DNA of 64,000 nucleotides. Origin: Gordonia jacobaea. Lineage in GTDB: Bacteria; Actinomycetota; Actinomycetes; Mycobacteriales; Mycobacteriaceae. Numbering within the stretch: position 1 is the stretch's first letter; each line of letters starts with the position of its first letter. Shown piece after piece: positions 46,102 to 54,249 of the stretch. The stretch is taken from the NCBI RefSeq assembly GCF_001186365.1, contig NZ_LDTZ01000017.1, positions 248,001 through 312,000 on the forward strand, read 5' to 3'. The notes beneath the pieces are model-generated. The model made no database searches and was not told where the DNA came from. It saw only the letters and a program-made list of their open reading frames with translations. The position numbers were made by a program, and so were the translations under genes.

Positions 46102-46713
46102 ATGCACACTCTCTTCGGTCACCAGATCCAGCACAATCCCGTCGCAACAATTCCCTTGCGCAGGTCATCCCAGAACCAGACCCAAACGTCTGTACCGCCC
46201 GTCGTCGTCGGAGTGTGCGGAACGGACGAATCATATTGGGCGGTCGAGTATTGCGCGCGTGCGGTCCGCGCCGAGGCGCCGCTCTACCTCGTCAGTGCCG
46301 TCGCGCGGCAGCGCGCGAATCCCCACCGCAGTCACGAGGAACGACGCTGGCGGGATGAGCTGGGTGTCGACGCCTATCAACTCGAGGAACTCTCGGTGAT
46401 CCATGAAGTTCAGCGACGCGCACGAGAAGTCGCTTCTGCCGCAGGAGCTTCCGATGTTCGAGCGCTGGTGCGCAGCGGTAGTCCCCACGTCGTGTTGGCT
46501 CGTGAATCCCGCGACCTCGACGCGGCCGCAATGGTTCTCGGGTATGCGTCCGGGCCGGGTCGATTGGCCCGAAGGCTCTGCGCCACAACAGATATTCCGA
46601 TCCTGATGGTCAACAAGGGTGTCGATGCGGGGTACCTACTCACCGCTACGCCACGTGGCGTGCGCAACCTGCGTGAGCGGCGTCGAGCAGGCACCCCCGC
46701 GACTGCGGAGTGA
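46102..46713 (+). CDS. universal stress protein (UspA-like)
   Basis: A 203-residue UspA-domain protein with the start strand PVVVGVCGTDESYWAVEYCARAV and a late DIPILMVN strand. The ATP-binding loop is degenerate (ASGPGRLARRLCATT in place of G-x2-G-x9-G-S/T), so nucleotide binding is doubtful. The first 30 residues are poorly conserved; a start nearer 46180 is possible. Located 281 bp after the AroA-like gene with no clear operon link. Confidence 0.7.
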   Translation: MHTLFGHQIQHNPVATIPLRRSSQNQTQTSVPPVVVGVCGTDESYWAVEYCARAVRAEAPLYLVSAVARQRANPHRSHEERRWRDELGVDAYQLEELSVIHEVQRRAREVASAAGASDVRALVRSGSPHVVLARESRDLDAAAMVLGYASGPGRLARRLCATTDIPILMVNKGVDAGYLLTATPRGVRNLRERRRAGTPATAE

Positions 46714-46727
46714 CGGTAGGGGGCCTA

Positions 46728-47348
46728 TCAGCTCGGCGGCGCCGGCACGAGCGGTAGCTGACTCGACGCCTGCAGTGACGCCGGCAGGTAGCGCGGAGCG
46801 GGATTGCCGTTGTGCGCGGTGTCTCCCGCGGGGTAGTAGAACTTGTGGAATCCGGGCGAGAAGATCAGCGCCCGATTGCCGGTGCGGCAGGCAACCTGCG
46901 TGGCTGAGGGCACCGTGCAGGTGACACCCGCGATCGTCACCTGTGTGCCGACACTCAGACGCGGCGGACGGAAGCCCGACGTCGAGCCGAAGCGGTATGA
47001 GGTGCCGGTCAGCAGATCGGGTTCAGGTACCCACCACGGCCCCTGGGCGTCGGCGGTGATGGCTGCGCCCTGGATGACGGGAGGTGCGGTCGCGGGGCGG
47101 CCCTGGCAGCCCACCGAGCGGAACGTCGGGCCGATCTGGCAGTTCCACCGTCCGGTGGTGAAGAACGACCGTCCGTTGTCGTCGTAGGCCAGTGAGCGGA
47201 ACGGCGTCGGATCGACTGGTGTGTACCGCGACAGGTCGAACGCGGCGGGCAGCGGTAGGGGTGCCGCGGATGCCGGGGATGCGTTCAGTAGCGGCACGAG
47301 AAGTGCTGCGGCCGCCAGAAAACACGACGCCAGACGGGAGCGAGACAT
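46728..47348 (-). CDS. secreted protein of unknown function
   Basis: A 206-residue exported protein. A signal peptide covers about residues 1-30 (RLASCFLAAAALLVPLL then SPASAAPLP with an A-x-A cleavage site). The mature part has four cysteines (NCQIG, VGCQG, VTCTV, VACRT), likely two disulfides, and aromatic-rich strands (FFTTGRWNC, GPWWVPEP). The start at 47348 is chosen because the signal peptide begins there. I do not recognise a family. Similar small cysteine-containing exported proteins are common in mycolic-acid bacteria. Confidence 0.72.
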   Translation of the reverse strand: MSRSRLASCFLAAAALLVPLLNASPASAAPLPLPAAFDLSRYTPVDPTPFRSLAYDDNGRSFFTTGRWNCQIGPTFRSVGCQGRPATAPPVIQGAAITADAQGPWWVPEPDLLTGTSYRFGSTSGFRPPRLSVGTQVTIAGVTCTVPSATQVACRTGNRALIFSPGFHKFYYPAGDTAHNGNPAPRYLPASLQASSQLPLVPAPPS

Positions 47349-47965
47349 CCGGTGGCGTCTGCGGGTCGTCGGCACGGGGCCAGTGCACCACATCGCAGCG
47401 TCGGGCGAGGGCAAAACTCAGACAGTGGCGGGTTACGCGGCGCGGCGAAGGCGAATCGCCGCGCATCAATCTTGTTGTTGCGCAGGTCACACCCACTGTT
47501 CACTGCGTTGTAGCGCAATGGTGGTTGTCACCCGCCCACAACACGCCCGGCTGTGAGTTTCCCAAGACACGCCGAGCCAAGAAAAGTTCTTCGTTGTGGA
47601 AATCGCACACAGCATCTGACCTGCGAAGATTGAGTTACACACACATCTACTCCCCAGCGTTCTCCACAGCGGCTGCACAACTGACACGCGGTTGCGCGCG
47701 CGCCGTCCACAGGCCATCCACAAGTTCGTCCACAAGCGCGTTTGAGTGCGACGAGACGAACTCCTACTGTCTTCCATCAGTGCCCGATGGTGTTGCGCGT
47801 CGCGATGTGCGGTCCGACCTGTCAGACCCCTCGGGTATGAACAAAGACGACTCAGCCAGTCAGGCTTCCGGGGGACGGCAGAGTCGTCAGCACACCGCCG
47901 TGTCGACGAGTTGACGGTTGGGGGGCCGTCCATCGTCAGGGTTCGATTTCGAAAGGTTGGCACAC
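47349..47965. other. 617-bp intergenic region before dnaB with DnaA-box-like sites
   Basis: No supported gene; short ORFs here have no conserved features. It holds a cluster of DnaA-box-like nonamers: TTCTCCACA (47660-47668), CCGTCCACA (47703-47711), CCATCCACA (47714-47722) and TCGTCCACA (47726-47734), all on the plus strand, and ATTTCCACA on the minus strand (47595-47603). Starts of the last three plus-strand sites are 11 and 12 bp apart, about one helical turn. The dnaB promoter should lie here too. Confidence 0.7.
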
Positions 47966-50200
47966 GTGGCAGTTGTCGATGATCGCGGCCACGGTGCGGC
48001 TCGGGATTCCGGACGACCAGACGAGCCAGACATGCCGGTCGAGGAATATGGCCGTCAACCGCCGCAAGACATGGCGGCGGAGCAGTCCGTTCTCGGCGGC
48101 ATGATGCTCTCGAAAGACGCGATCGCCGACGTCATCGAAAAGATCCGCACCAACGACTTCTACCGCCCGGCGCACCAGGCCGTCTACGAGGCGATCCTTG
48201 AGCTGTACGGCAAGGGCGAACCCGCCGACGCCGTCACGGTCGCCGCAGAACTCGAGCGCGCGGGCGAGCTGCGCCGCATCGGAGGCGCACCCTACCTGCA
48301 CACCCTCATCTCCACCGTGCCCACCGCGGCCAACGCCGGCTACTACGCCGAGATCGTCGCCGAGAAGGCCATTCTTCGACGCCTCGTCGAGGCTGGCACG
48401 CGCATCGTGCAGTTCGGCTACTCCGGTGCCGACGGTCAGGATGTCGCCGAGGTGGTCGACCGCGCACAGGCCGAGGTCTACGAGGTCACCGAGCGGCGTA
48501 CCGCCGAAGACTATGTGCCGCTCGAAGAGCTGCTGCAGCCGACGATGGACGAGATCGACTCCATCGCCTCCCGTGGTGGCATTTCGCTCGGTGTGCCAAC
48601 GGGTTTCGCCGACCTGGACAAGCTCACCAACGGACTGCACCCCGGGCAGATGATCATCGTGGCGGCCCGCCCGGGTGTCGGCAAAGCGCTCTCGCTCGAC
48701 ACTCCGCTACCGACCCCGACCGGCTGGACCACGATGGGCACGGTGAGCGTCGGCGACGAGCTCATCGATCCGCACGGTAGGCCGACGCGCGTTGTTGCCG
48801 CGACCGAGGTCATGACCGAGCGGCCGTGCTTCGAGGTGGAGTTCAGCGACGGCAGCGTGCTCGTCGCCGACGAACAGCACCAGTGGGTCGCAGAGATCGA
48901 CGACGAGCGCCGCACCCTCACCACCGCCGATCTGCGGGTGCACGTCGGGTGCGCCATGGTGCGCAACACCGAGCCACTCGAGTTGCCGCGCAAGAACTTT
49001 GCCTACGGTCCGTATACCGTTGCCGCACTTGCCGGAATGGCATTCGACGACCCCGAGATCGGCATCCGCATCGACGCCGAGGGCGACGTCGACGTCATGG
49101 CGCTGATGTCAGACCTCGGTGGTCGTATTCCGTATGAGTATCTGCGCGGGTCGATCGCCCAGCGTCGAGCACTGCTCGCCGGACTCCTCGATGCCCGCGC
49201 GAGCGTCGACGAGGACGGATGGATCATCGTTCCCGCCGCTACCCGACACATGACCGCCGTCATCGCCGACCTCGTCGCCGGACTCGGCTACACATACAAG
49301 AGGTCGGCCACCGGCTGGCTCCGCGTCGACACCGGCGACGACGATGTCTTCACCGTTTACCATAAAGCGTTGCGCCACAAGGAGCTTCGCATGCAGTCGG
49401 GAGTTCGACGCGTCGTCGCCGTTCGTCCGGTCCGTAGCGTCCCGGTGCGGTGCGTGCAGGTCGACAACGACGAGCACATGTACCTCGCTGGTGAGGCGAT
49501 GGTGCCGACGCACAATTCGACGCTCGCCATGGACTTCATCCGGTCGTGCTCGATCGGCCATCAGATGACGGCCGCGATGTTCTCCCTGGAAATGAGCAAG
49601 GTCGAGATCGTGATGCGACTCCTCTCGGCAGAAGCCAAGATCAAGCTCGGCGACATGCGTGGCGGTTCGATGTCTGACGACGACTGGACGCGCCTCGCAC
49701 GCCGAATGGGTGAGATCTCCGAGGCGCCGCTGTTCATCGACGACTCGCCGAACCTCACCATGATGGAGATTCGCGCCAAAGCTCGACGCCTCAAGCAGCG
49801 CCACGACCTGAAACTCGTTGTGGTGGACTACATGCAGCTGATGACGTCGGGCAAGAAGGTCGAGTCGCGTCAGCAGGAAGTCTCGGAGTTCAGCCGCCAA
49901 TTGAAGCTGCTCGCAAAGGAACTCGAGGTTCCCGTGGTCGCGATCAGCCAGCTGAACCGTGGTCCAGAACAGCGCACCGACAAGAAGCCGCAGGTGTCGG
50001 ACCTTCGTGAATCGGGATCGCTCGAGCAGGACGCCGACATGGTCATCCTGCTCCACCGTCCCGACGCGTTTGAACGCGACGACCCGCGCGCGGGTGAGGC
50101 CGACATCATCGTCGGCAAACACCGCAACGGTCCGACGGCGACGATAACCGTTGCGCACCAACTACATTTGAGCCGCTTCGTGGATATGGCGCGGGGGTAG
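47966..50200 (+). CDS. dnaB: replicative DNA helicase DnaB precursor with intein
   Basis: A 744-residue precursor starting at GTG 47966 after GAAAGG (10-bp spacing). The N-terminal domain (about 25-130, PPQDMAAEQSVLGGMML) and linker lead to the RecA-type ATPase, whose Walker A ARPGVGK/ST is split after K240 by a 277-residue intein. Downstream are Walker B LKLVVVDYMQLM, SQLNRGPEQR and a Q-D-A-D-M-V-I loop. Excision would give a mature helicase of about 467 residues, normal for DnaB. It unwinds DNA at the replication fork and is essential, so splicing must be efficient. Confidence 0.96.
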   Translation: MAVVDDRGHGAARDSGRPDEPDMPVEEYGRQPPQDMAAEQSVLGGMMLSKDAIADVIEKIRTNDFYRPAHQAVYEAILELYGKGEPADAVTVAAELERAGELRRIGGAPYLHTLISTVPTAANAGYYAEIVAEKAILRRLVEAGTRIVQFGYSGADGQDVAEVVDRAQAEVYEVTERRTAEDYVPLEELLQPTMDEIDSIASRGGISLGVPTGFADLDKLTNGLHPGQMIIVAARPGVGKALSLDTPLPTPTGWTTMGTVSVGDELIDPHGRPTRVVAATEVMTERPCFEVEFSDGSVLVADEQHQWVAEIDDERRTLTTADLRVHVGCAMVRNTEPLELPRKNFAYGPYTVAALAGMAFDDPEIGIRIDAEGDVDVMALMSDLGGRIPYEYLRGSIAQRRALLAGLLDARASVDEDGWIIVPAATRHMTAVIADLVAGLGYTYKRSATGWLRVDTGDDDVFTVYHKALRHKELRMQSGVRRVVAVRPVRSVPVRCVQVDNDEHMYLAGEAMVPTHNSTLAMDFIRSCSIGHQMTAAMFSLEMSKVEIVMRLLSAEAKIKLGDMRGGSMSDDDWTRLARRMGEISEAPLFIDDSPNLTMMEIRAKARRLKQRHDLKLVVVDYMQLMTSGKKVESRQQEVSEFSRQLKLLAKELEVPVVAISQLNRGPEQRTDKKPQVSDLRESGSLEQDADMVILLHRPDAFERDDPRAGEADIIVGKHRNGPTATITVAHQLHLSRFVDMARG
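48686..49516 (+). mobile_element. class 3 intein in DnaB P-loop
   Basis: In-frame intein of 277 residues (precursor 241-517). It begins with Ala1 (ALSLDTPLPTPTGWTTMG), not Cys or Ser. Block B is GSVLVADEQHQW with His at B10 and Trp67 at B12; block F has Cys256 (VRCVQVDNDEHMYLAG); block G is PTHN (Thr275-His276-Asn277), then extein Ser+1. The Trp-Cys-Thr set is diagnostic of class 3 inteins, where the block F Cys is the first nucleophile. The middle retains degenerate LAGLIDADG traces (LLAGLLDARASVDEDG), so the homing endonuclease is probably inactive. Confidence 0.92.
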
Positions 50201-50335
50201 TTGGTGTTTGTAGGTTCTCAAGTTTGACTGCACTTTCTCACGACTGACTGCACCTCGGCGGCATTTGTGCAGACGGACTGAGACACGCCGTCTGGAATCC
50301 GCATAGCGGCATTTCGGAGGTGCGATGGTGGCGGC
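50201..50335. other. region after dnaB with 20-bp-spaced repeats, possible transposon end
   Basis: TGACTGCAC occurs at 50225-50233 and 50245-50253, exactly 20 bp apart. This resembles the spacing of TnsB-binding repeats at Tn7-like ends. It lies between the dnaB stop and a tnsA-like gene. No terminator hairpin was seen. Confidence 0.4.
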
Positions 50336-50830
50336 ATGCCAGAGGTGGGGGCAATGCCACTCCCGAATATTTCGCTGCGCTCAGAGGACTCCTTGAAGGA
50401 ATCCTGCATTGAATGGGACCACGCCTCCCTTGAGCTGATCGGCAATGCGGTGCCGTGGCGGATGTTCCGTTGGCGCCACGGCCAGAAGCACTCGGGTACC
50501 TACTGGTCGGCGACCGACCAAGCGCACGTAGTCTACGAATCTCGATTAGAACTCACCCGACTTTTGTTCGCGGACTTCGATCCTGCGGTGAGTCGAATCA
50601 TTGCGCAGCCGTTCCTGATTCGTACCTCCATCGCGAAGCGTCCGCGCAGGCACGTGCCGGACTATCTGTTGTTGACAGACGATGGACCGGTGGTCGTTGA
50701 TGTGAAGCCGCGCACTCAGCTCGACCCGCTTGGGAGCGCTGTGGGGAGTGGGTCGGGTTTGGACTCCGTCAGGGCGCTGAGTGCAGTCATCGCGGAGGTC
50801 TCAATCGTTGCGATGTCATCGAGCAGCTGA
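50336..50830 (+). pseudogene. tnsA: truncated Tn7-like TnsA endonuclease gene
   Basis: A 164-residue frame whose first 132 residues match TnsA-like endonucleases: WRMFRWRHGQKHSGTYWSAT, HVVYESRLELTRLLFADFDP (catalytic Glu), RRHVPDYLLL (Asp) and VVVDVKPR (Lys). After KPR (near 50715) the family continuation is missing and the frame runs into antisense of the neighbouring BtrH-domain gene. No tnsB or tnsC is present. The catalytic residues remain, but the loss of the C-terminal part and partners indicates a decayed transposition module, broken by the adjacent insertion. Confidence 0.82.
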
Positions 50831-51801
50831 CTCGCTCTTGCGAGATGGTCCGGGCTACCCATAGCACCGGCCTTCTCGATGAGTTCCGCGACGCTCGTCC
50901 AGAGCAGCGCAGACTCGGCGAAGAGGTTCCTTCCTTGCTCTATGACGTCCGCGACCGGCTCACCTTCGAGTAGCCGCTGGCACTCGGTCAAGAAGTCGCG
51001 GTACAGGTTGCGGAACAGTGCGCCTCCGGTGCCCGCGCGTTCCATCAGGGTGGCGATGACGGCGAGGTCGCGGCTGGGATCTTCGACTCGATCGAACCAC
51101 GACTTCACGCGCTTGGCAGCTGTGCGGATTCCTCGGTTGCCGATGTTGGCGATCGGCGGCGCCAGGAAGTCCTCAGCGCATGCAGTAATCGCGGGGATGA
51201 TCGCGGGGATGAGGTGCCCGGCATCCGTGTTCGCCGCCGCCTTCACGGTGAAGGACCGGTGGCGGGCCGACATCGGCCCGCGTGCAGCTCGCGCCCTGGC
51301 CAGACTTTCCAGGCTGGTTGTCACGGCTCCGCCCTGCTGCGCGGTGTCGACCAGATGTGCCCGCTCGGTGTCGTAGCCGTACATGGCGACGACGTGACCG
51401 GCGAAGTGCACACGGGATCCGAAGTACTCCAGGTCATGGCTGTCGAGCTGAAGGCCTACGGGGCTCCCCTGGTCGATCGAGGAGCGGACCTGTTCCCAAG
51501 CCCTTCGCGCGGAGGTGGTCTCGTGTACGTGCAGTTCGAGCCCCAGTCGTTGCGTCAGGTTCTGGGTGAGCACGAAGGGCTTCACCCTGCCGCCCAGGAA
51601 GGGCAGCCCTTGCTGCTTCGAGTCCCAGTAGATGAAAGACAGCCCGCTGCCCAGCCCGAAGAGCATCGGTTCGGAGAGATCGATCCCGGCGCGGCTCAGA
51701 AGCACGCCGAGTGCTGTTGTCTCGCAATGCGCGCCGCCGACCGTGGTGACTCCGTCGATGATCGTCGTGTCGGGTGGCTTGGGCGTGGTCTGTTCACTCA
51801 T
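50716..51801 (-). CDS. BtrH N-terminal-domain protein
   Basis: A 361-residue protein. The N-terminal 170 residues fit the BtrH N-terminal domain (a papain-like acyltransferase fold): GGAHCETTALGVLLSRAG supplies a candidate catalytic Cys26, and HFAGHVVAMYGYD a candidate His. The C-terminal part is helical, like DUF4872. BtrH transfers an acyl group from a carrier protein in butirosin synthesis; related domains occur in peptide and lipid modification. Its start overlaps the padR stop by 8 bp. Its stop lies at the break in tnsA, so the two-gene module seems inserted there. Confidence 0.78.
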   Translation of the reverse strand: MSEQTTPKPPDTTIIDGVTTVGGAHCETTALGVLLSRAGIDLSEPMLFGLGSGLSFIYWDSKQQGLPFLGGRVKPFVLTQNLTQRLGLELHVHETTSARRAWEQVRSSIDQGSPVGLQLDSHDLEYFGSRVHFAGHVVAMYGYDTERAHLVDTAQQGGAVTTSLESLARARAARGPMSARHRSFTVKAAANTDAGHLIPAIIPAITACAEDFLAPPIANIGNRGIRTAAKRVKSWFDRVEDPSRDLAVIATLMERAGTGGALFRNLYRDFLTECQRLLEGEPVADVIEQGRNLFAESALLWTSVAELIEKAGAMGSPDHLARASQLLDDIATIETSAMTALSALTESKPDPLPTALPSGSS

Positions 51802-52321
51802 CGGGTACCTGGACTCGTTTGGCGAGCCACGACCTTTCCGCCTCCAGGAGGCTGAGGGAGTAGGAGAAGACTTCACGCGCTGGGTGCGGTAGGGGAGCTT
51901 GGATCCGCTGGGCTTCCATAACTGATGCGATCCTGGCCTCAAGCTGAGTCAGTCTGCTACGCAGCGCCTCGTCATAGGCACGCTTCGAGACCAGCGGCAA
52001 GTTGGCCAGGCCGACGAGGACCGGATGCGCGACCGCTCGAAGATCTGCGATGAACGCAACGGCTTCATCGACTGCCATTTGCCGCCCCTCCGCGGTGGCA
52101 TGGAACACCCGCCGAGACTTCGCGGCAGGACTGCCCTCAGCGGCCTCGACGAGGCCACGCTTCTCCAGCTTCGCGAGCACGTAATAGATGGATGAGAAGC
52201 CGATGTCCGTCCACTGTCGGATACCGCGCTGCTCGATCACCTGCTGCAGGTCGTAGCCGTGCCGGGGCTGCTCAACGATCAGGCCCAGCACCGTTAGTTC
52301 GGCAGGAGTCAGCACCCGCAT
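51794..52321 (-). CDS. PadR-family regulator of BtrH module
   Basis: A 175-residue PadR regulator with winged helix LTVLGLIVEQPRHGYDLQQVIEQRG, FSSIYYVLAKLEKRGLVEAAEG, RRVFHATAEGR and a C-terminal helical dimerisation domain of the Vir type. Translational overlap with the BtrH-domain gene indicates an autoregulated operon. A perfect palindrome touches its first codon. Confidence 0.9.
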   Translation of the reverse strand: MRVLTPAELTVLGLIVEQPRHGYDLQQVIEQRGIRQWTDIGFSSIYYVLAKLEKRGLVEAAEGSPAAKSRRVFHATAEGRQMAVDEAVAFIADLRAVAHPVLVGLANLPLVSKRAYDEALRSRLTQLEARIASVMEAQRIQAPLPHPAREVFSYSLSLLEAERSWLAKRVQVPDE

Positions 52322-52338
52322 ATTCTAGTACTAGAATA
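52321..52338 (-). promoter_or_regulatory. perfect 18-bp palindrome at padR start, probable operator
   Basis: TATTCTAGTACTAGAATA is a perfect palindrome whose first base is the A of the padR ATG on the minus strand. It would contain the -10 region if the mRNA is leaderless, since no Shine-Dalgarno is present. Binding by PadR would block its own transcription. Confidence 0.75.
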
Positions 52339-52781
52339 GTGTCCGAGAAGGTCACTTCGCCACAAGTGGAGAGGTCCGCCTGGCGCTATGGCGTCAGACC
52401 TCGTCGACGGGCGATCCGACGGCGGTGCCAAAGGTGTTCACGGACGTCGACAATCGGTGTCCGACGAGACCGACAGGGTCAGGGCACGCTCGGATCAGCA
52501 GCATTGCCGAACCGCTCTACTGGCTCCTCAAAACGGGTTGAGACTGGTCAGACCAGCGGCTGCCGAGTTGCGCGCGACCGAGGCTGACTTCAGCTGGGAA
52601 GCGGTCCGCGCCTCGGGTGTCGACGAATCGGGCGGACCAGCTACGCGTTCTCTGTCGGACCTCGGCGTGGGTCACGGGCCACGACGACCCACGGACCGGC
52701 GCTCGACCCTGTGCCGAAACGCTATGCTCTACCCGTAGCGGACGCGCGATCCGCATCACTAACCGGATAGGCTAACCACGA
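52339..52781. other. 443-bp intergenic region, no supported gene
   Basis: Between the divergent padR and tetR genes. Short ORFs on both strands have no recognisable domain and no ribosome-binding site. It may contain remnant sequence from the insertion. The right end carries the TetR-type site described separately. Confidence 0.6.
52760..52777. promoter_or_regulatory. candidate TetR operator, site 1
   Basis: TAACCGGATAGGCTAACC lies five bases upstream of the tetR ATG. Its GGATAGGCTA core recurs near 53389 and, as GAATAGGCTATTC, near 57977. Confidence 0.55.
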
Positions 52782-53360
52782 ATGAACGCAGCGAGGCCCC
52801 TGTCGGCCGCGCAGGCCTCTTCTCGCCGCGCCGACGCCGAGCGCAACCGCGACAAGATCCTCGCCGCTGCCCGCTCTGCGTTCGAGGAATCCGGCAGCGA
52901 CGTGTCCATGGCCGAGATCTCCCGGCGCGCAGGCGTGGGCATGGCGACCGTCTACCGCAACTTCGCCGACCGCCGCGCTCTGCTCGAAGCGCTCTACCAG
53001 GGCGAGGTCCAGGTCATCTGCGACGCAGGCGAGGACGCCCAGGGCGACACGCCTGCCGCAAGGCTCGAGTACTGGCTGCGGAGTTTCATGACGTTCGCGC
53101 TGAATAAGCGCCCATTCGCCGCGGACCTGCTGGCCCATGTCGACGGCGACGAGACGATGTTCGACACCAGCCGGGCGCGAGTGATCGCGTCCGGCCGACC
53201 ACTGCTCATCGCGGCGCAGCACGCGCAGGAAGTCCGCGGCGACCTGTCACTGGAACAGATTCTCGACTCCGTCGTCGCCATCGCGGCCATTCCCGGAGAC
53301 GCGCGCTACCGTCGGCCGATTCTCGCGACCTTCCTGGACGGCCTTCGTATCCCGACGTAG
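52782..53360 (+). CDS. TetR-family regulator
   Basis: A 192-residue TetR protein. The DNA-binding domain (about 20-70) reads RDKILAAARSAFEESGSDVSMAEISRRAGVGMATVYRNFADRRALLEALY. The C-terminal ligand domain is all-helical. It is followed 120 bp later by an SDR gene with a shared operator motif between them. Probably represses itself and the SDR/LLM oxidoreductases. Confidence 0.92.
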   Translation: MNAARPLSAAQASSRRADAERNRDKILAAARSAFEESGSDVSMAEISRRAGVGMATVYRNFADRRALLEALYQGEVQVICDAGEDAQGDTPAARLEYWLRSFMTFALNKRPFAADLLAHVDGDETMFDTSRARVIASGRPLLIAAQHAQEVRGDLSLEQILDSVVAIAAIPGDARYRRPILATFLDGLRIPT

Positions 53361-53380
53361 CTCCTGTGCGTCTCCGCCTC

Positions 53381-53436
53381 TTGCTAACCGGATAGCCTAT
53401 CCGATACTTTAAGTGGAGTACCGCTCCGGTTAGCAA
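53381..53436. promoter_or_regulatory. palindromic operator region upstream of SDR gene
   Basis: Contains the perfect palindrome CGGATAGCCTATCCG (53389-53403) and a wider inverted repeat, TTGCTAACCGG (53381-53391) with CCGGTTAGCAA (53426-53436). The CTAACCGGATAG word matches site 1 upstream of tetR. Confidence 0.65.
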
Positions 53437-53480
53437 GTGCCTGGAAGCGGCGCCGTGAACGTCGAACTCAGGGAGAACCG

Positions 53481-54224
53481 ATGAGTGACAAGCAGATCGC
53501 AGTAGTAACCGGCGCAAACAAGGGGATCGGCCGGGAGATCGCCAAGCAGCTCGCAGACCTGGGCAACGTGGTGGTGGTCGGCGCGCGCAACAAGGAAGCC
53601 GGGGAGCAGGTCGTCGCGGAGATCCGCGCAACTGGCGGCGACGCGGTCGCCGTCGCTCTCGACGTCACCGATCCCGGGTCGGCTGCGGCTGCTGCCGAGA
53701 CGGTGGAGAGTCTGTTCGGGCGGGTCGACGCACTGGTCAACAATGCCGGGATCAGCCACCGGCCGGGTTCGGACTTCTCCGGTCAGCTACCTCGCTCGGC
53801 CAACGTCGACGACATCCGATTCGTGTTCGAGACCAACGTATTCGGCGTCATCAATGTGACGAGTGCCTTCCTGCCACTGCTGCGGAAGTCGAAGGCCGGG
53901 CGCATCGTCAATGTGTCCAGCAGCGCGGGGTCGTTCACGATGATGACGGATCCGCAGACCTTTGAGTCGGCCCCGGTCGCGCTGGGTTACGTCCCGTCTA
54001 AGACGGCGCTGACCGCGATCACCCTGCAGTACGCGAGGGATCTCGCCGCCGACAACATCCTCGTCAACGCGGTGTGCCCCGGCTTCGTCGCCACCGACCT
54101 CAACGGACACCGGGGAGTCCTGACTCCCGCTGAAGGCGCCGTCTCCGCCGTGCGTATGGCGTCGATAACTGCGGACGGACCCACCGGTACGTTCACCGAC
54201 GTCAACGGTCCGGTGGCATGGTAG
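53481..54224 (+). CDS. short-chain dehydrogenase/reductase
   Basis: A 247-residue classical SDR. The cofactor loop is VVTGANKGIGREIA, the structural motif NNAG, the catalytic Ser in IVNVSSSAGS and Y-V-P-S-K (Tyr and Lys). Arg41 region VVGARN suggests NADPH. The N-terminus is typical of carbonyl reductase-like SDRs. GGGAGAAC precedes the ATG. Probably cotranscribed with the downstream LLM oxidoreductase gene, 25 bases away. Confidence 0.92.
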   Translation: MSDKQIAVVTGANKGIGREIAKQLADLGNVVVVGARNKEAGEQVVAEIRATGGDAVAVALDVTDPGSAAAAAETVESLFGRVDALVNNAGISHRPGSDFSGQLPRSANVDDIRFVFETNVFGVINVTSAFLPLLRKSKAGRIVNVSSSAGSFTMMTDPQTFESAPVALGYVPSKTALTAITLQYARDLAADNILVNAVCPGFVATDLNGHRGVLTPAEGAVSAVRMASITADGPTGTFTDVNGPVAW

Positions 54225-54249
54225 GCGCCCGCACCGAGGGAGAAGCGTG

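Noticed and set aside
47595-47734. Chromosomal origin of replication
   Set aside because: No dnaA, dnaN or AT-rich unwinding element is nearby; the boxes are better read as regulatory or titration sites.
52388-52738. 116-residue ORF between padR and tetR
   Set aside because: No ribosome-binding site, no recognisable domain and atypical composition; left as non-coding.
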